Counted from the first letter of the stretch, positions 36,637-45,715 are shown. The stretch is 64,000 nucleotides of DNA from Flavobacterium sp. (GCF_027490375.1 NZ_JAIXYH010000076.1:33391-97390); one strand, 5' to 3'. Made by a program: numbers and translations. The notes: a model not told the origin generated them from the sequence alone.

Positions 36637-36917
36637 ACGATGGCAATAATGCTATTTGCATCAAGTTCACCCGATTGTCTCCAAACCATTTGCCCGCTTT
36701 TGTAAATCATTAACGTAGGAACGTTTTTGATGCGAAGCGCTTCGGCTAATTCTTGGTTTTTATCGACATCGATTTTGATGACTTTGGCTTTATCGCCCAA
36801 TGCAGCCGCCACATCTCTGATCACAGGGTGCATAGAAGTAGACTGTTCGTTCCACTCGGTATAAAAATCGATTAAGACCGGAATCGGCGCGCTAATCAGT
36901 TCTCCAAATTTTGACAT
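36621..36917 (-). CDS. Thioredoxin-fold protein lacking the CxxC motif
   Basis: A 98-residue thioredoxin-like protein. The fold pattern is clear: IPVLIDFYTEW, a helix with HPVIRDVAAALGDKAKVIKIDVDKN, the cis-proline segment VPTLMIYKSG (about 66-75) and GELDANSI. The canonical WCGPC is replaced by WNEQST (about 22-27), and the protein has no cysteine at all, so it cannot act as a disulfide reductase. It may be a binding or chaperone-like member. It lies 48 bases after the metallophosphoesterase gene, and TATATTTG at 36945-36952 gives it a possible own promoter. Confidence 0.88.
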   Translation of the reverse strand: MSKFGELISAPIPVLIDFYTEWNEQSTSMHPVIRDVAAALGDKAKVIKIDVDKNQELAEALRIKNVPTLMIYKSGQMVWRQSGELDANSIIAIVQEQV

Positions 36918-36965
36918 TACTGCAAAAAATTAAACTTGATAGTACAAATATATGTTTTTTCGGTA

Positions 36966-38255
36966 TTACGCCGGTTTTTCGCCCTTTTTTAGTTCAAAAA
37001 CACTGATTTCGGGCCAGATGCCAACACGACCCGGATACGCGTGGAAGCCAAAACCGCGATTTACGTATATTTTACGATTCTCATGCTCATACAAACCTGC
37101 CCATTGTTTGTACACGTATTGCACCGGACTCCATTTGAAAAATCCAGGAATTTCAATCCCAAACTGCAAGCCGTGCGTGTGTCCAGACAAAGTTAAATGC
37201 ACATTCGACGGATGCGTTTTAACTTCGTATTCCCAATGCGATGGATCGTGCGACATTAAGATCTTGAATGCGTCGCGATCCAATCCGGAAACAGCTTTAC
37301 CCAAATCGCCCGCTTGTTTGAAGTTTTTGCCCCAATTTTCAACGCCAACAATGTGCAAAGCTTCCCCGTCTTTGTTAATCGAAGTGTGTTCGTTCAACAG
37401 CAGTTTAAAGTCGATATCGCCGTACAACTTTTTGATGTCTGAAAAATTCTTTTCTTTTTCCTGTTGCGACGGCCAAGAAACGTATTCGCCGTAATCGTGA
37501 TTCCCCAGCACTGCAAACTTTCCGAATCTGTGTGGTTTTATTTTTTTGAAGGTGTCAATCCACGGATGCATTTCGGTAGCGTGTGTATTTACGATATCAC
37601 CAGTAAAGAGAATTAAATCGGTTTCTTGCTGATTGATTAAGTCGATTGCGTATTCAATTTTCTCGGGATTATCGAAACTACCGCTGTGTACATCGGAAAT
37701 CTGGGTGATTTTTAAACCGTCGAAGGCCGCAGGCAAATCCGGGAAATGCAGTTTAGTAGTAATTACTTTATAGTTGTACTTTCCTTCAAAAATGCCGTAA
37801 ATTAAACTAGCAAACGGTATGGCGGCAAGGCCGAGGGCAATCTGGCTGATGAATTTTCGGCGCTCGGGCAAGGCTGGTGTGTTTGAATCGTAATCCACGA
37901 AATAGCGCGAAATGGCGCAAAATACGCGGAATAAGTCTTCGCCAAAAAGCACTAAACCAATAAGCATTTTGGGAACGTAAATGACCAGCATTAATCCTAG
38001 TGTAAAAAGCGACATCCGATTTTGCCCTACCGAGCGATCGAACTGCGTAAAACCGTAGAAGATAATTCCGACTATAGCAATAGAAATTACGAGATACGAA
38101 ATGATAAAACCTTTGTCTTTATTGACTGTTTTGAATGCTTGAAAGGCATACAGTTCAATTAAACCAAAGATTAGCAGAAGAATAATCCAACGAACCACAG
38201 TAAAAATTTTCGGCAAAGTAACGGTTAAACACGGTTTGATATTCGAGCATTCCAA
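36966..38255 (-). CDS. Membrane metallophosphoesterase (YkuE/YaeI-like)
   Basis: A 429-residue protein with four to five N-terminal membrane helices (about residues 17-35, 48-68, 80-105, 150-165) and a C-terminal calcineurin-like phosphoesterase domain (about 175-425). The dinuclear metal motifs are ITQISDVHSG, LFTGDIVN, LGNHDYG, ILMSHDPSHW and LSGHTHGLQFG. Relatives act on phosphodiesters of lipids or nucleotides at the membrane, including UDP-diacylglucosamine-like substrates; the substrate here is unknown. It is upstream of, and may be co-transcribed with, the thioredoxin-like gene. Confidence 0.9.
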   Translation of the reverse strand: MECSNIKPCLTVTLPKIFTVVRWIILLLIFGLIELYAFQAFKTVNKDKGFIISYLVISIAIVGIIFYGFTQFDRSVGQNRMSLFTLGLMLVIYVPKMLIGLVLFGEDLFRVFCAISRYFVDYDSNTPALPERRKFISQIALGLAAIPFASLIYGIFEGKYNYKVITTKLHFPDLPAAFDGLKITQISDVHSGSFDNPEKIEYAIDLINQQETDLILFTGDIVNTHATEMHPWIDTFKKIKPHRFGKFAVLGNHDYGEYVSWPSQQEKEKNFSDIKKLYGDIDFKLLLNEHTSINKDGEALHIVGVENWGKNFKQAGDLGKAVSGLDRDAFKILMSHDPSHWEYEVKTHPSNVHLTLSGHTHGLQFGIEIPGFFKWSPVQYVYKQWAGLYEHENRKIYVNRGFGFHAYPGRVGIWPEISVFELKKGEKPA

Positions 38256-38310
38256 AATATTTAACTAAAAAACAATATTCTAGAAGGCTTGAGGGATTTT
38301 TTTTGAGAAA

Positions 38311-38364
38311 CTAGTCCCGATAGCCATCGGGATAGACACGAGTTCCGATAGCTATCGGAATAGA
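38311..38364. repeat. Composite palindromic repeat unit, copy 1
   Basis: Two 18-bp palindromes in a row: TCCCGATAGCCATCGGGA (38315-38332) and TTCCGATAGCTATCGGAA (38343-38360), joined by TAGACACGAG. The same pair recurs at 38856-38909 and 39187-39240. A single related palindrome, TTCCGATAGCAATCGGGA, lies at 38464-38481. Confidence 0.88.
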
Positions 38365-38755
38365 ATTTGTGACGTTCACTATTTTACGTGTCGATTTGCC
38401 CTACTGAACCCACGTATCGTGGGTGCCTGAGCTTGTCGAAGGCTGATTTTTTTTGAAAGCTAGTTCCGATAGCAATCGGGATCGCGCCGTTCGCCATTTT
38501 ACGTTTAATGTCCCCGCTCTAACCCACGTATCGTCGTCGCCTGAGCCTGTCGAAGGCTGGTGCGATTTTTTGGTGGCTTGACACATTCTGTGGTTTCCTC
38601 AACGGTACCCTATTGCGTAAAATTCTGTGAGGTTCAGTGTTTTCTGTGCGCTTAAAAAGCTGGTACGTGAGCTCGTCGAAGGAATAACTTTGTGAAAAAT
38701 TGTGAAAAACTTTGTGAAACATTGTGCTCCCTCAGCGCCTGAATTTAATGTATGT

Positions 38756-38909
38756 TTAACCGCAAAGAGCGCAAAGATTTACGCAAAGGGCGCAAAGGGG
38801 TTTTTTGTATTAAGACTTTGATGAATTCACCACTTAACGTATCTTTTTGGAGAAGCTAGTCCCGATAGCCATCGGGATAGACACGAGTTCCGATAGCTAT
38901 CGGAATAGA
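38756..38909. repeat. Long direct repeat, copy A
   Basis: Starts with a CGCAAAG-based block (AACCGCAAAGAGCGCAAAG then TTTACGCAAAGGGCGCAAAG), continues TTTTTTGTATTAAGACTTTGATGA and CACCACTTAACGTATC, and ends with the composite palindrome pair (38860-38877 and 38888-38905). Copy B at 39063-39240 has the same order. Confidence 0.88.
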
Positions 38910-39062
38910 AGCTAGACTCGATGAATTTGCCACTTAACGTATCGTTTCTTTAATCCGACCGAAAAAAGAAGAGTTTAGGTTTCGTATTTCGCTGCTGCGC
39001 GAGTCCTCTCGCGTGGTGAACCACAATACAATAAGCGAACACTTGTTCACATAAATGGTTGC

Positions 39063-39240
39063 TTTAACCGCAAAGAACGCAAAGATTTACGCAAAGTTCA
39101 CAAAGAGGTTTTTTGTAGTATTAAGATGGGAGTATTAAGTATTAAGACTTTGATGAGTTCACCACTTTACGTATCGTTTTGAGAAGCTAGACACGATAGC
39201 CATCGGGATAGACACGAGTTCCGATAGCTATCGGAATAGA
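39063..39240. repeat. Long direct repeat, copy B
   Basis: Same modules as copy A in the same order, with about 23 extra bases (a local duplication of GTATTAAG) between the TTTTTTGTA and ATTAAGACTTTGATGA blocks. The first palindrome is decayed (ACACGATAGCCATCGGGA); the second (39219-39236) is perfect. Confidence 0.86.
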
Positions 39241-39633
39241 CTTCGATGAATTCACTATTTTACGTTTCATGTTCCCTCCCTGACCCAAAATTCGTTGGTT
39301 CTGGAGCGATTAGGGGAGCTTATAGCAAATGTGTTTTTTCAATTTTCGCTTTCCTCCCTTTTTCTATTTTTCCATTTTTTCGCTTTTTTTCATTTTTTCA
39401 CTTTCGAACTTTCCCGCGCGAACGGGTGGAGTGGCATCCTTTTTTGCGCTACGGTTTTTCCACTATTCGTATGCAAAAAAGATAGAACGAAACACGTGAC
39501 GGCGTGAATAATTTTAGCGCAGCGACGACTCGTTTGCCGGCGCGCCCAAAAACAAAAAAGAATGCTTCATCGGTCGTATCTTGCGAGTAAGGGTATCAAA
39601 ATTTAAATACCTTTACTTTCTTTAATTTTTGAA

Positions 39634-42471
39634 ATGGAAACCAAAAAACGCCTGTACTTACTCGACGCCTATGCCTTGATTTTCAGAGGATATTACGCTT
39701 TTATTAAAAACCCAACCATCAATTCCAAGGGCATGAATACTTCGGCAATTGTAGGTTTTATGAATTCATTACTCGACATCATTAAGCGCGAAAAACCCGA
39801 TCATTTGGCCGTAGCGTTTGATAAAGAAGGAAGTACGGTGCGCACGGAAATGTTTCCGCAATACAAGGCCAATCGCGACGAAACGCCCGAAGCCATAAGC
39901 CTTGCCATTCCGTACATACACGACATTTTACGCGCCATGCACATTCCGATCATCGAACTAGCCGGTTGCGAAGCCGACGATTTGATTGGAACCATCGCTA
40001 AACAAGCCGAACAACAGAATTATCAGGTGTTTATGGTTACGCCCGATAAAGATTTTGCGCAGCTCGTAACCGAAAACGTATTTATTTACAAACCCGCACG
40101 AATGGGCAACGGTATCGAAATCTGGGGCATAAAAGAAGTGCAGGAACGCTTTGGCGTAGAACGTCCGGAACAGGTAATCGACTTTCTAGGCATGATGGGC
40201 GATTCTGTAGACAACATTCCCGGACTTCCCGGCGTGGGCGAAGTAACTGCAAAAAAACTGCTCGCCGAATTCGGCTCTATGGAAAATTTGTTGGCTAACA
40301 CCGACAAGCTTAAAGGGAAAATGAAAGAAAACATTGAAGCTAATGCCGAACTGGGAATACTTTCGAAAAAACTCGCGACCATTTTGGTAGATTGCCCCGT
40401 AACCTTTAATGAAACCGACTACGAACTGAGCAAACCCGATTTCGAAAAAACGCAAGCGCTGTTTCACGAACTCGAATTTCGCCGTATGGCCGAACAATTC
40501 GATGTAATTTTTCGAACCGACTTCTCGGCTGTAAACAACGCCACCGAACAGAAAGAAGCGCAACTGTACCGCAAAGCCAAACCAAATCTCACGGGACAAA
40601 TCGACCTATTTGGCGGCGATACCGATATGGAAAGCGCCACCGGTTACAGCTTGTACCAAAACATTGAAAACACCGAACACCACTACCAATTGGTAAATAC
40701 AGACTTTGCCAAGAAACTGTTGCTCGACCATTTGCTCAAGCAAAAAACCGTAAGTTTTGATACGGAAACCACCGGAATCGACGTGCAGCAAGCCGAATTA
40801 GTTGGCCTATCGTTTTCTACCGAAAAAGGGAAAGGGTATTACGTGCCTATTTCCGAAAATCGGGAACAAGCCGAAGCCGAAGTACATTATTTTGATGCGT
40901 TTTGGGAAAATACCACAATTGAAAAAGTGGGTCAGAATATAAAATACGACTTAAAAATCTTGGCACAATACGGTGTTACGATTGCCGAACCTTGTTTTGA
41001 TACCATGTTGGCGCACTACTTGATAAACCCAGACATGCGTCATAACATGGATGTATTGTCGCAAACCTATTTGAATTACGCGCCGGTTTCGATTGAAACG
41101 CTGATTGGAAAGAAAGGTAAAAATCAGAAATCGATGCGCGAAGTCGATGTAGAAGTGATTAAAGAATACGCCGCCGAAGATGCCGATGTAACTTTGCAAT
41201 TGAAGAACGTTTTTGAACCCAAATTACAAGAATCGGAAACAACGAAACTGTTTACGGAGATCGAAATGCCGCTGATGCCTGTGTTGGCCGATATGGAACT
41301 AACGGGCGTGAAACTCGACATTGCTTTCTTGAAAGAAATGGAATCGGAAATTGCTACGGAAATCAGTTCGTTGGAACGCAAGATTTACGAAACGGCAGGC
41401 GAAACCTTCAATTTAGCGTCGCCAAAACAATTGGGCGAAATTTTGTTCGATAAAATGAAAATTGGCGGTGCGAAGCAAAAGAAAACGAAAACCGGACAGT
41501 ACGCCACAGGCGAAGAAATATTGTCGTATTTGGCGCTTACGAGTCCGTTTGTACAAGACATACTCGATTGGCGTCAATTGGTAAAACTACAAAGTACGTA
41601 TGTTACGGCACTACCGACGCAGGTAAATCCGAAAACGGGTCGGATTCACACCGATTATATGCAAGCTGTAGCGGCAACCGGACGTTTGAGTTCGAACAAT
41701 CCGAATTTGCAAAACATCCCGATTCGCACCGAACGCGGTCGTCAAATCCGAAAAGCATTTGTGGCGGGTTCCGACAAGCACGTGTTGTTGAGTGCGGATT
41801 ACAGTCAGATTGAATTGCGCATCATTGCAGCTTTAAGCGGAGAAGATACGATGATTGAAGCGTTTAGAAACGGCGAGGACATTCACCGTTCTACAGCTTC
41901 GAAAGTATTTGATATTCCGGTAGAAGAAGTAACACGCGAGCAACGAAGCCATGCCAAAACCGTGAATTTTGGAATTATTTACGGCGTGTCGGCCTTTGGA
42001 TTGAGCAACCAAACTACGTTATCGCGAACGGAGAGTGCCGATTTAATTAACGCGTATTACCGAACCTATCCCAAATTAAAGACCTACATCAACGACCAGA
42101 TTGAGCACGCCCGCGATTTGGGTTATGCGCAAACGATTTTCGGTCGACGCAGGTATTTAAAAGACATCAATTCAGGAAACGCGGTGGTGCGTGGTGCCGC
42201 GGAACGCAATGCGGTAAACGCGCCGATACAAGGTTCGGCAGCTGATATTATCAAAATTGCGATGATACGTATTCACAAGGCGTTTGCGGCTCAGCAATTA
42301 CAATCGAAAATGTTGCTGCAAGTACACGACGAATTGGTTTTTGATGTGTTGGAATCGGAATTAGAAGTAGTAAAGCAAATTGTGAAAGCGGAGATGGAAG
42401 GTGCGGCTAGCTTAACGGTTCCGTTAGAAGTAGAAATGGGTGTGGGTAAGAATTGGTTGGAGGCGCATTAG
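39634..42471 (+). CDS. polA: DNA polymerase I
   Basis: Repair and Okazaki-processing polymerase, 945 residues. It has an N-terminal 5' nuclease domain (about 1-290; DAYALIFRGYYAF, GCEADDLIGT, PDKDFAQLV, GDSVDNIPGLPGVG), a 3'-5' exonuclease domain (about 345-540; SFDTETTG, NIKYDLKIL, and YAAEDADVTLQL with the catalytic acids kept, so proofreading is likely) and the polymerase domain (about 560-945; LSADYSQIELRI, RSHAKTVNFGIIYGVSAFGL and LLQVHDELVFD). Upstream is a repeat-filled gap and downstream no clear terminator is seen. The gene stands alone. Confidence 0.98.
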   Translation: METKKRLYLLDAYALIFRGYYAFIKNPTINSKGMNTSAIVGFMNSLLDIIKREKPDHLAVAFDKEGSTVRTEMFPQYKANRDETPEAISLAIPYIHDILRAMHIPIIELAGCEADDLIGTIAKQAEQQNYQVFMVTPDKDFAQLVTENVFIYKPARMGNGIEIWGIKEVQERFGVERPEQVIDFLGMMGDSVDNIPGLPGVGEVTAKKLLAEFGSMENLLANTDKLKGKMKENIEANAELGILSKKLATILVDCPVTFNETDYELSKPDFEKTQALFHELEFRRMAEQFDVIFRTDFSAVNNATEQKEAQLYRKAKPNLTGQIDLFGGDTDMESATGYSLYQNIENTEHHYQLVNTDFAKKLLLDHLLKQKTVSFDTETTGIDVQQAELVGLSFSTEKGKGYYVPISENREQAEAEVHYFDAFWENTTIEKVGQNIKYDLKILAQYGVTIAEPCFDTMLAHYLINPDMRHNMDVLSQTYLNYAPVSIETLIGKKGKNQKSMREVDVEVIKEYAAEDADVTLQLKNVFEPKLQESETTKLFTEIEMPLMPVLADMELTGVKLDIAFLKEMESEIATEISSLERKIYETAGETFNLASPKQLGEILFDKMKIGGAKQKKTKTGQYATGEEILSYLALTSPFVQDILDWRQLVKLQSTYVTALPTQVNPKTGRIHTDYMQAVAATGRLSSNNPNLQNIPIRTERGRQIRKAFVAGSDKHVLLSADYSQIELRIIAALSGEDTMIEAFRNGEDIHRSTASKVFDIPVEEVTREQRSHAKTVNFGIIYGVSAFGLSNQTTLSRTESADLINAYYRTYPKLKTYINDQIEHARDLGYAQTIFGRRRYLKDINSGNAVVRGAAERNAVNAPIQGSAADIIKIAMIRIHKAFAAQQLQSKMLLQVHDELVFDVLESELEVVKQIVKAEMEGAASLTVPLEVEMGVGKNWLEAH

Positions 42472-42711
42472 GATATTTTCTTATGGATGTGTCAAAAATT
42501 TTGAAACAATATTTTACATTAGAATTTCTATCAAGGAGCGGTTATACGTTATATTTTTTTTGAGCGAAAAAGAAAGTTTTGATGCTCGAAAAATTAAAAT
42601 AACGTATTGATTTTAAAGTTTTAACAAGAGATAATATTGCAATATTACAAATGAAATAATACCAAGCCTAGTAAAATCACTTTTACAAAATCAGCATTCA
42701 ATTCACCCCAT
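42472..42711. other. AT-rich gap with an 16-bp palindrome
   Basis: No gene is seen. The perfect palindrome TAATATTGCAATATTA lies at 42632-42647; the same core recurs at 63543-63558. The rest is AT-rich sequence without a clear hairpin. Confidence 0.6.
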
Positions 42712-42743
42712 AAAAAAAGGCTCTCTTTCGAAAGCCTTTTTTG
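42712..42743 (-). terminator. Terminator of the rplM-rpsI-rpsB-tsf block
   Basis: AAAAAAGGCT (42713-42722) pairs with AGCCTTTTTT (42733-42742). On the minus strand the T run follows the stem, 20 bases after the tsf stop. It is symmetrical enough to work for the other strand as well. Confidence 0.88.
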
Positions 42744-42761
42744 TTTTATAGCGGGAACTAA

Positions 42762-43586
42762 TTAACCTAAAGCAGCACGCTTAAATCCAGTTACTACTAG
42801 ATCTGGGTTAACTGTTTTCACGTATTTAGCTACGCTAAGTTCACCGTCTTTGATGTAATCTTGGTTCACCAAAGTATTGTCTTTAAAGAAACGTCCCAAT
42901 TTACCTTTTGCAATGTTTTCGATCATTGCTTCTGGCTTACCTTCCTGACGTAACAAATCTTTAGCAATTTCAATTTCTTTATCGATGGTTTCTTGGTCAA
43001 CACCAGCCTCATCTAAAGCAATTGGGTTCATTGCAGCAGCTTGCATCGCTACGTTACGAGCCGCTTCTTCAGCTCCTTCTACGTTTGCAGAAAGCGAAAC
43101 GATGGTTGCAATTTTGTTACCTGCGTGGATGTAGCTTCCTACGAAAGCACCGCTTAATTTCTCGAACGTACCGATTTCGATTTTCTCACCGATAACACCT
43201 GTTTGTTCGATTAATTTCTCAGAAACCGTAATTCCGTTGAAATCAGCTGCTAAGAAAGCCTCTTTTGAATCGAATTGAAGTGCCAAAGTAGCTAAATCAG
43301 TAGCTAATTTTACGAAACCTTCGTTTTTACCTACGAAATCTGTTTCACAGTTCAAGGTAATAACAACACCTTCAGTCTTATCAGCGTTTACAGCAGCGAT
43401 TGCAGCACCTTCGGTTGATTCGCGATCTGAACGATTCGCAGCTACTTTCTGACCTTTCTTACGAAGGTTTTCAATAGCCAAGTCGAAATCGCCATCCGCT
43501 TCAACAAGCGCTTTTTTACAATCCATCATACCGGCACCGGTAAGGGTTCTTAATTTATTTACATCTGCAGCAGTAATTGTTGCCAT
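42762..43586 (-). CDS. tsf: Elongation factor Ts
   Basis: Nucleotide exchange factor for EF-Tu. The 274-residue protein has the N-terminal UBA-like domain (VNKLRTLTGAGMMDCKKALVEADGDFDLAIENLRKKG, about 8-44; recognised by LR..TGAG..DCKKAL) and the TDFVGKNEGF motif near 82-91 that contacts EF-Tu. It follows rpsB after 141 bases; that gap holds an inverted repeat AAATTCCGA/TCGGAATTT (43626-43634, 43711-43719). Confidence 0.98.
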   Translation of the reverse strand: MATITAADVNKLRTLTGAGMMDCKKALVEADGDFDLAIENLRKKGQKVAANRSDRESTEGAAIAAVNADKTEGVVITLNCETDFVGKNEGFVKLATDLATLALQFDSKEAFLAADFNGITVSEKLIEQTGVIGEKIEIGTFEKLSGAFVGSYIHAGNKIATIVSLSANVEGAEEAARNVAMQAAAMNPIALDEAGVDQETIDKEIEIAKDLLRQEGKPEAMIENIAKGKLGRFFKDNTLVNQDYIKDGELSVAKYVKTVNPDLVVTGFKRAALG

Positions 43587-43727
43587 GATATTTTTAAAGT
43601 TTTAAGTTTATGAATTAAATGTGCAAAATTCCGACCTTGTTTGGTGCTTTCGTTCGTGTGGGCTTTATCAAATCGTTAAATCTGAGCCTGGAGCGAAACG
43701 CAGAACAAAATCGGAATTTCTAGAAAT

Positions 43728-44537
43728 TTATGCTTCGCTGCTTGGTTCTTCCACAGAAGTTGCGTCGCTCTCAGGAGCTTCAACTACTTCTACTTCAGCC
43801 TCAACAGCTGCTTCCATTCCCTCAGCATCGTCTACAGGAGCATCTGTATTTCGGTTTGATAAACCGTCGATAATAGCTGCGGTAACTAATGAAAGGATTT
43901 TTTCAATCGATTTAGAAGCATCGTCGTTGGCAGGAATTACGTAATCCACTTCACGCGGATCCGAATTCGTATCTACCATTGCGAAAACCGGAATGTTTAA
44001 TTTTTGTGCTTCTTTTATTGCGATATGCTCAGCCTTGATATCGACTACAAACAAAGCTGCTGGTAGACGCGACATGTCGGCAATAGATCCTAAGTTCTTT
44101 TCAAGCTTCGCTCTAAGACGATCAATTTGCAATTTTTCTTTTTTCGAAAGCGTGTTAAAAGTACCGTCTTTCTTCATTCTGTCGATAGACGACATTTTCT
44201 TAACTGCTTTGCGAATAGTTACAAAGTTTGTCAACATACCACCCGGCCATCTTTCAGTGATGTACGGCATGTTTGCTGCCAATGCTTTTTCTGCAACGAT
44301 GTCTTTCGCTTGCTTTTTAGTAGCTACAAATAAAATTTTGCGGCCTGATGCTGCGATTTTCTTCAAAGCTTCATTAGCTTCTTCGATTTTTGCAGCAGTC
44401 TTATATAGATTGATAATGTGGATACCATTACGCTCCATATAAATGTAAGGAGCCATATTTGGATCCCACTTTCTGGTCATGTGTCCGAAGTGAACACCGG
44501 CTTCCAGTAACTCTTTAACTTCTACTTTGTTTGCCAT
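43728..44537 (-). CDS. rpsB: 30S ribosomal protein S2
   Basis: Small-subunit protein S2, 269 residues. It begins VKELLEAGVHFGHMTRKWDPNM, contains RWPGGMLTNFVTIR (about 93-106) and PVFAMVDTNSDPREVDYVIPANDDA near 188-212. The C-terminus is an extra acidic, Ala/Glu-rich tail of about 40 residues. A 250-base leader with tandem repeats separates it from rpsI. Confidence 0.98.
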   Translation of the reverse strand: MANKVEVKELLEAGVHFGHMTRKWDPNMAPYIYMERNGIHIINLYKTAAKIEEANEALKKIAASGRKILFVATKKQAKDIVAEKALAANMPYITERWPGGMLTNFVTIRKAVKKMSSIDRMKKDGTFNTLSKKEKLQIDRLRAKLEKNLGSIADMSRLPAALFVVDIKAEHIAIKEAQKLNIPVFAMVDTNSDPREVDYVIPANDDASKSIEKILSLVTAAIIDGLSNRNTDAPVDDAEGMEAAVEAEVEVVEAPESDATSVEEPSSEA

Positions 44538-44787
44538 TTTTGAAATAGTTTACGTTCTGTTGAATTAGCAATGGTCCTTTTCGGGTTTGGAGATTTATCA
44601 GCGGTTAGCTGTTAGCTGTTAGCTGTTAGCTGTTAGCTGTTAGCTGTTAGCTTTTTTAGCTTATCGCTGATTGCTTATCGCTGATTGCTTATCGCTTCTT
44701 CCTACCCTAGGCTTCATTTAGATGCTAAACTAATCTCTCTTTTCAGAGAAGTGCAACAACAACTTGATTTTTAAAAATTGAATAATA
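44538..44787 (-). other. rpsI-rpsB spacer with tandem repeats
   Basis: It contains seven perfect copies of GTTAGCT (44604-44652), then 2.5 copies of the 14-mer TTATCGCTGATTGC (44661-44695). ATCAGCG (44597-44603) and CGCTGAT (44665-44671) are inverted copies flanking the heptamer array, so the transcript could fold with the array in the loop. TTCTCTGAAAAGAGA-like hairpin sequence lies near 44735-44750. A TAGTTTAG near 44725 could be part of an rpsB promoter, but the match is imperfect. Confidence 0.75.
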
Positions 44788-45174
44788 TTAACGTTTAGAG
44801 AACTGGAATCTCTTACGAGCTTTCTTCTGACCGAATTTCTTACGCTCCACCATTCTTGGGTCGCGAGTAAGTAAACCTTCTGGTTTCAAGATTGCACGAT
44901 TTCCTTCTCCTACTTCGCACATCGCGCGAGCAATAGCCATACGCACTGCCTCTGCCTGACCTGTAACACCACCGCCGTACACATTTACTTTAACGTCGTA
45001 GCTAGCTGCATTTTCAGTCATAGTCAACGGCTGTAACACTTTGTATTGCAAAGTAGCTGTTGGAAAATACGTTGTAAATTCTTTTTTGTTTACAGTAATG
45101 GTTCCGTTTCCTTCCGAAACGTAAACACGGGCAACTGCAGTTTTACGTCTGCCAATTTTGTGGATAACTGCCAT
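44788..45174 (-). CDS. rpsI: 30S ribosomal protein S9
   Basis: Small-subunit protein S9, 128 residues. It shows the N-terminal GRRKTAVARVYV, the central GGGVTGQAEAVRMAIARAM and the C-terminal RKKFGQKKARKRFQFSKR tail, whose last Arg reaches the P site. The start codon overlaps the stop of rplM by one base (TAATG), so the pair is coupled. Confidence 0.99.
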   Translation of the reverse strand: MAVIHKIGRRKTAVARVYVSEGNGTITVNKKEFTTYFPTATLQYKVLQPLTMTENAASYDVKVNVYGGGVTGQAEAVRMAIARAMCEVGEGNRAILKPEGLLTRDPRMVERKKFGQKKARKRFQFSKR

Positions 45175-45629
45175 TATTTAAGATCGTTTAGGTTAACGGT
45201 TTTAGGTTGCTGAGCCGTGTGTTTGTGCTCGCTACCAACAACTACAGTAAGATTTCTGAAAAGTTCAGCTCCTAATTTGTTCTTAGGCAACATCCCTTTA
45301 ACAGCTTTTTCAACTAAAGCAGCAGGATTTTTCGCCTGTAAAACTTTAGCAGTAAGGGTTCTTTGACCTCCTGGGTAACCTGTATGACGCATGTAAATTT
45401 TGTCGTCAAGCTTGGTTCCAGTAAGGTTGATTTTCTCTGCGTTGATAACAATTACGTTATCCCCACAGTCAACGTGTGGCGTAAAACTTGGCTTGTATTT
45501 ACCGCGAAGAATCATAGCAACCTTCGACGCTAAACGACCCAAGTTATGCCCCTCAGCATCTACAACAACCCACTCTTTGCTCACAGTGGCTTTGTTTGCA
45601 GACACAGTTCTGTAACTTAATGTGTTCAC
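45174..45629 (-). CDS. rplM: 50S ribosomal protein L13
   Basis: Large-subunit protein L13, 151 residues. It shows WVVVDAEGHNLGRLAS near 21-36, KYKPSFTPHVDCGDNVIVINA and HTGYPGG near 88-94. It is first in the rplM-rpsI pair and is driven by a consensus promoter 56 bases upstream. Confidence 0.99.
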   Translation of the reverse strand: MNTLSYRTVSANKATVSKEWVVVDAEGHNLGRLASKVAMILRGKYKPSFTPHVDCGDNVIVINAEKINLTGTKLDDKIYMRHTGYPGGQRTLTAKVLQAKNPAALVEKAVKGMLPKNKLGAELFRNLTVVVGSEHKHTAQQPKTVNLNDLK

Positions 45630-45662
45630 AATAATTAATTTAAATTAAACATTCCGTCCGCA

Positions 45663-45675
45663 CCCGTTTTTCGGG
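45663..45675 (-). promoter_or_regulatory. Small hairpin in the rplM leader
   Basis: CCCG-TTTTT-CGGG can form a 4-bp stem between the promoter and the rplM start, in a leader of about 50 bases. A role in autoregulation is possible but not shown. Confidence 0.3.
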
Positions 45676-45684
45676 ATTGGGGTG

Positions 45685-45715
45685 CAAAAGTACAAATTAT
45701 TTGCCGACATACAAA
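45685..45715 (-). promoter_or_regulatory. Consensus promoter of rplM-rpsI
   Basis: On the minus strand TTTG (45712-45715), a 19-base spacer and TACTTTTG (45685-45692) match the Bacteroidota promoter perfectly. It is the best promoter in the window. Confidence 0.88.

Larger units (their letters stand above)
38256..39633. other. Repeat-only intergenic region of about 1.4 kb
   Basis: No gene is supported. The region is built of composite CGATAGCNATCGG palindromes in three places, two long direct repeats beginning TTAACCGCAAAG, copies of CCTGAGC(C/T)TGTCGAAGG (38425-38443 and 38539-38557, with a degenerate one at about 38666-38683), and tracts such as TTTTTCNNTTTTTC near 39340-39400. From about 39410 a GC-rich block with GTGGAGTGGCATCCTTTTTTG resembles the one at 52200. 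Any polA promoter must lie near 39590-39630, but no clean consensus was seen. Confidence 0.8.

Noticed and set aside
38401..38722. Minus-strand open frames in the repeat gap
   Set aside because: Their sequence consists of the CCTGAGC-TGTCGAAGG and palindromic repeats.
39246..39507. Plus-strand open frames rich in Phe and Ser
   Set aside because: They come from a T/C-rich low-complexity tract and show no domain.
44597..44695. CRISPR-like array
   Set aside because: Units of 7 and 14 bp are perfectly adjacent with no spacers, so this is a simple tandem repeat.
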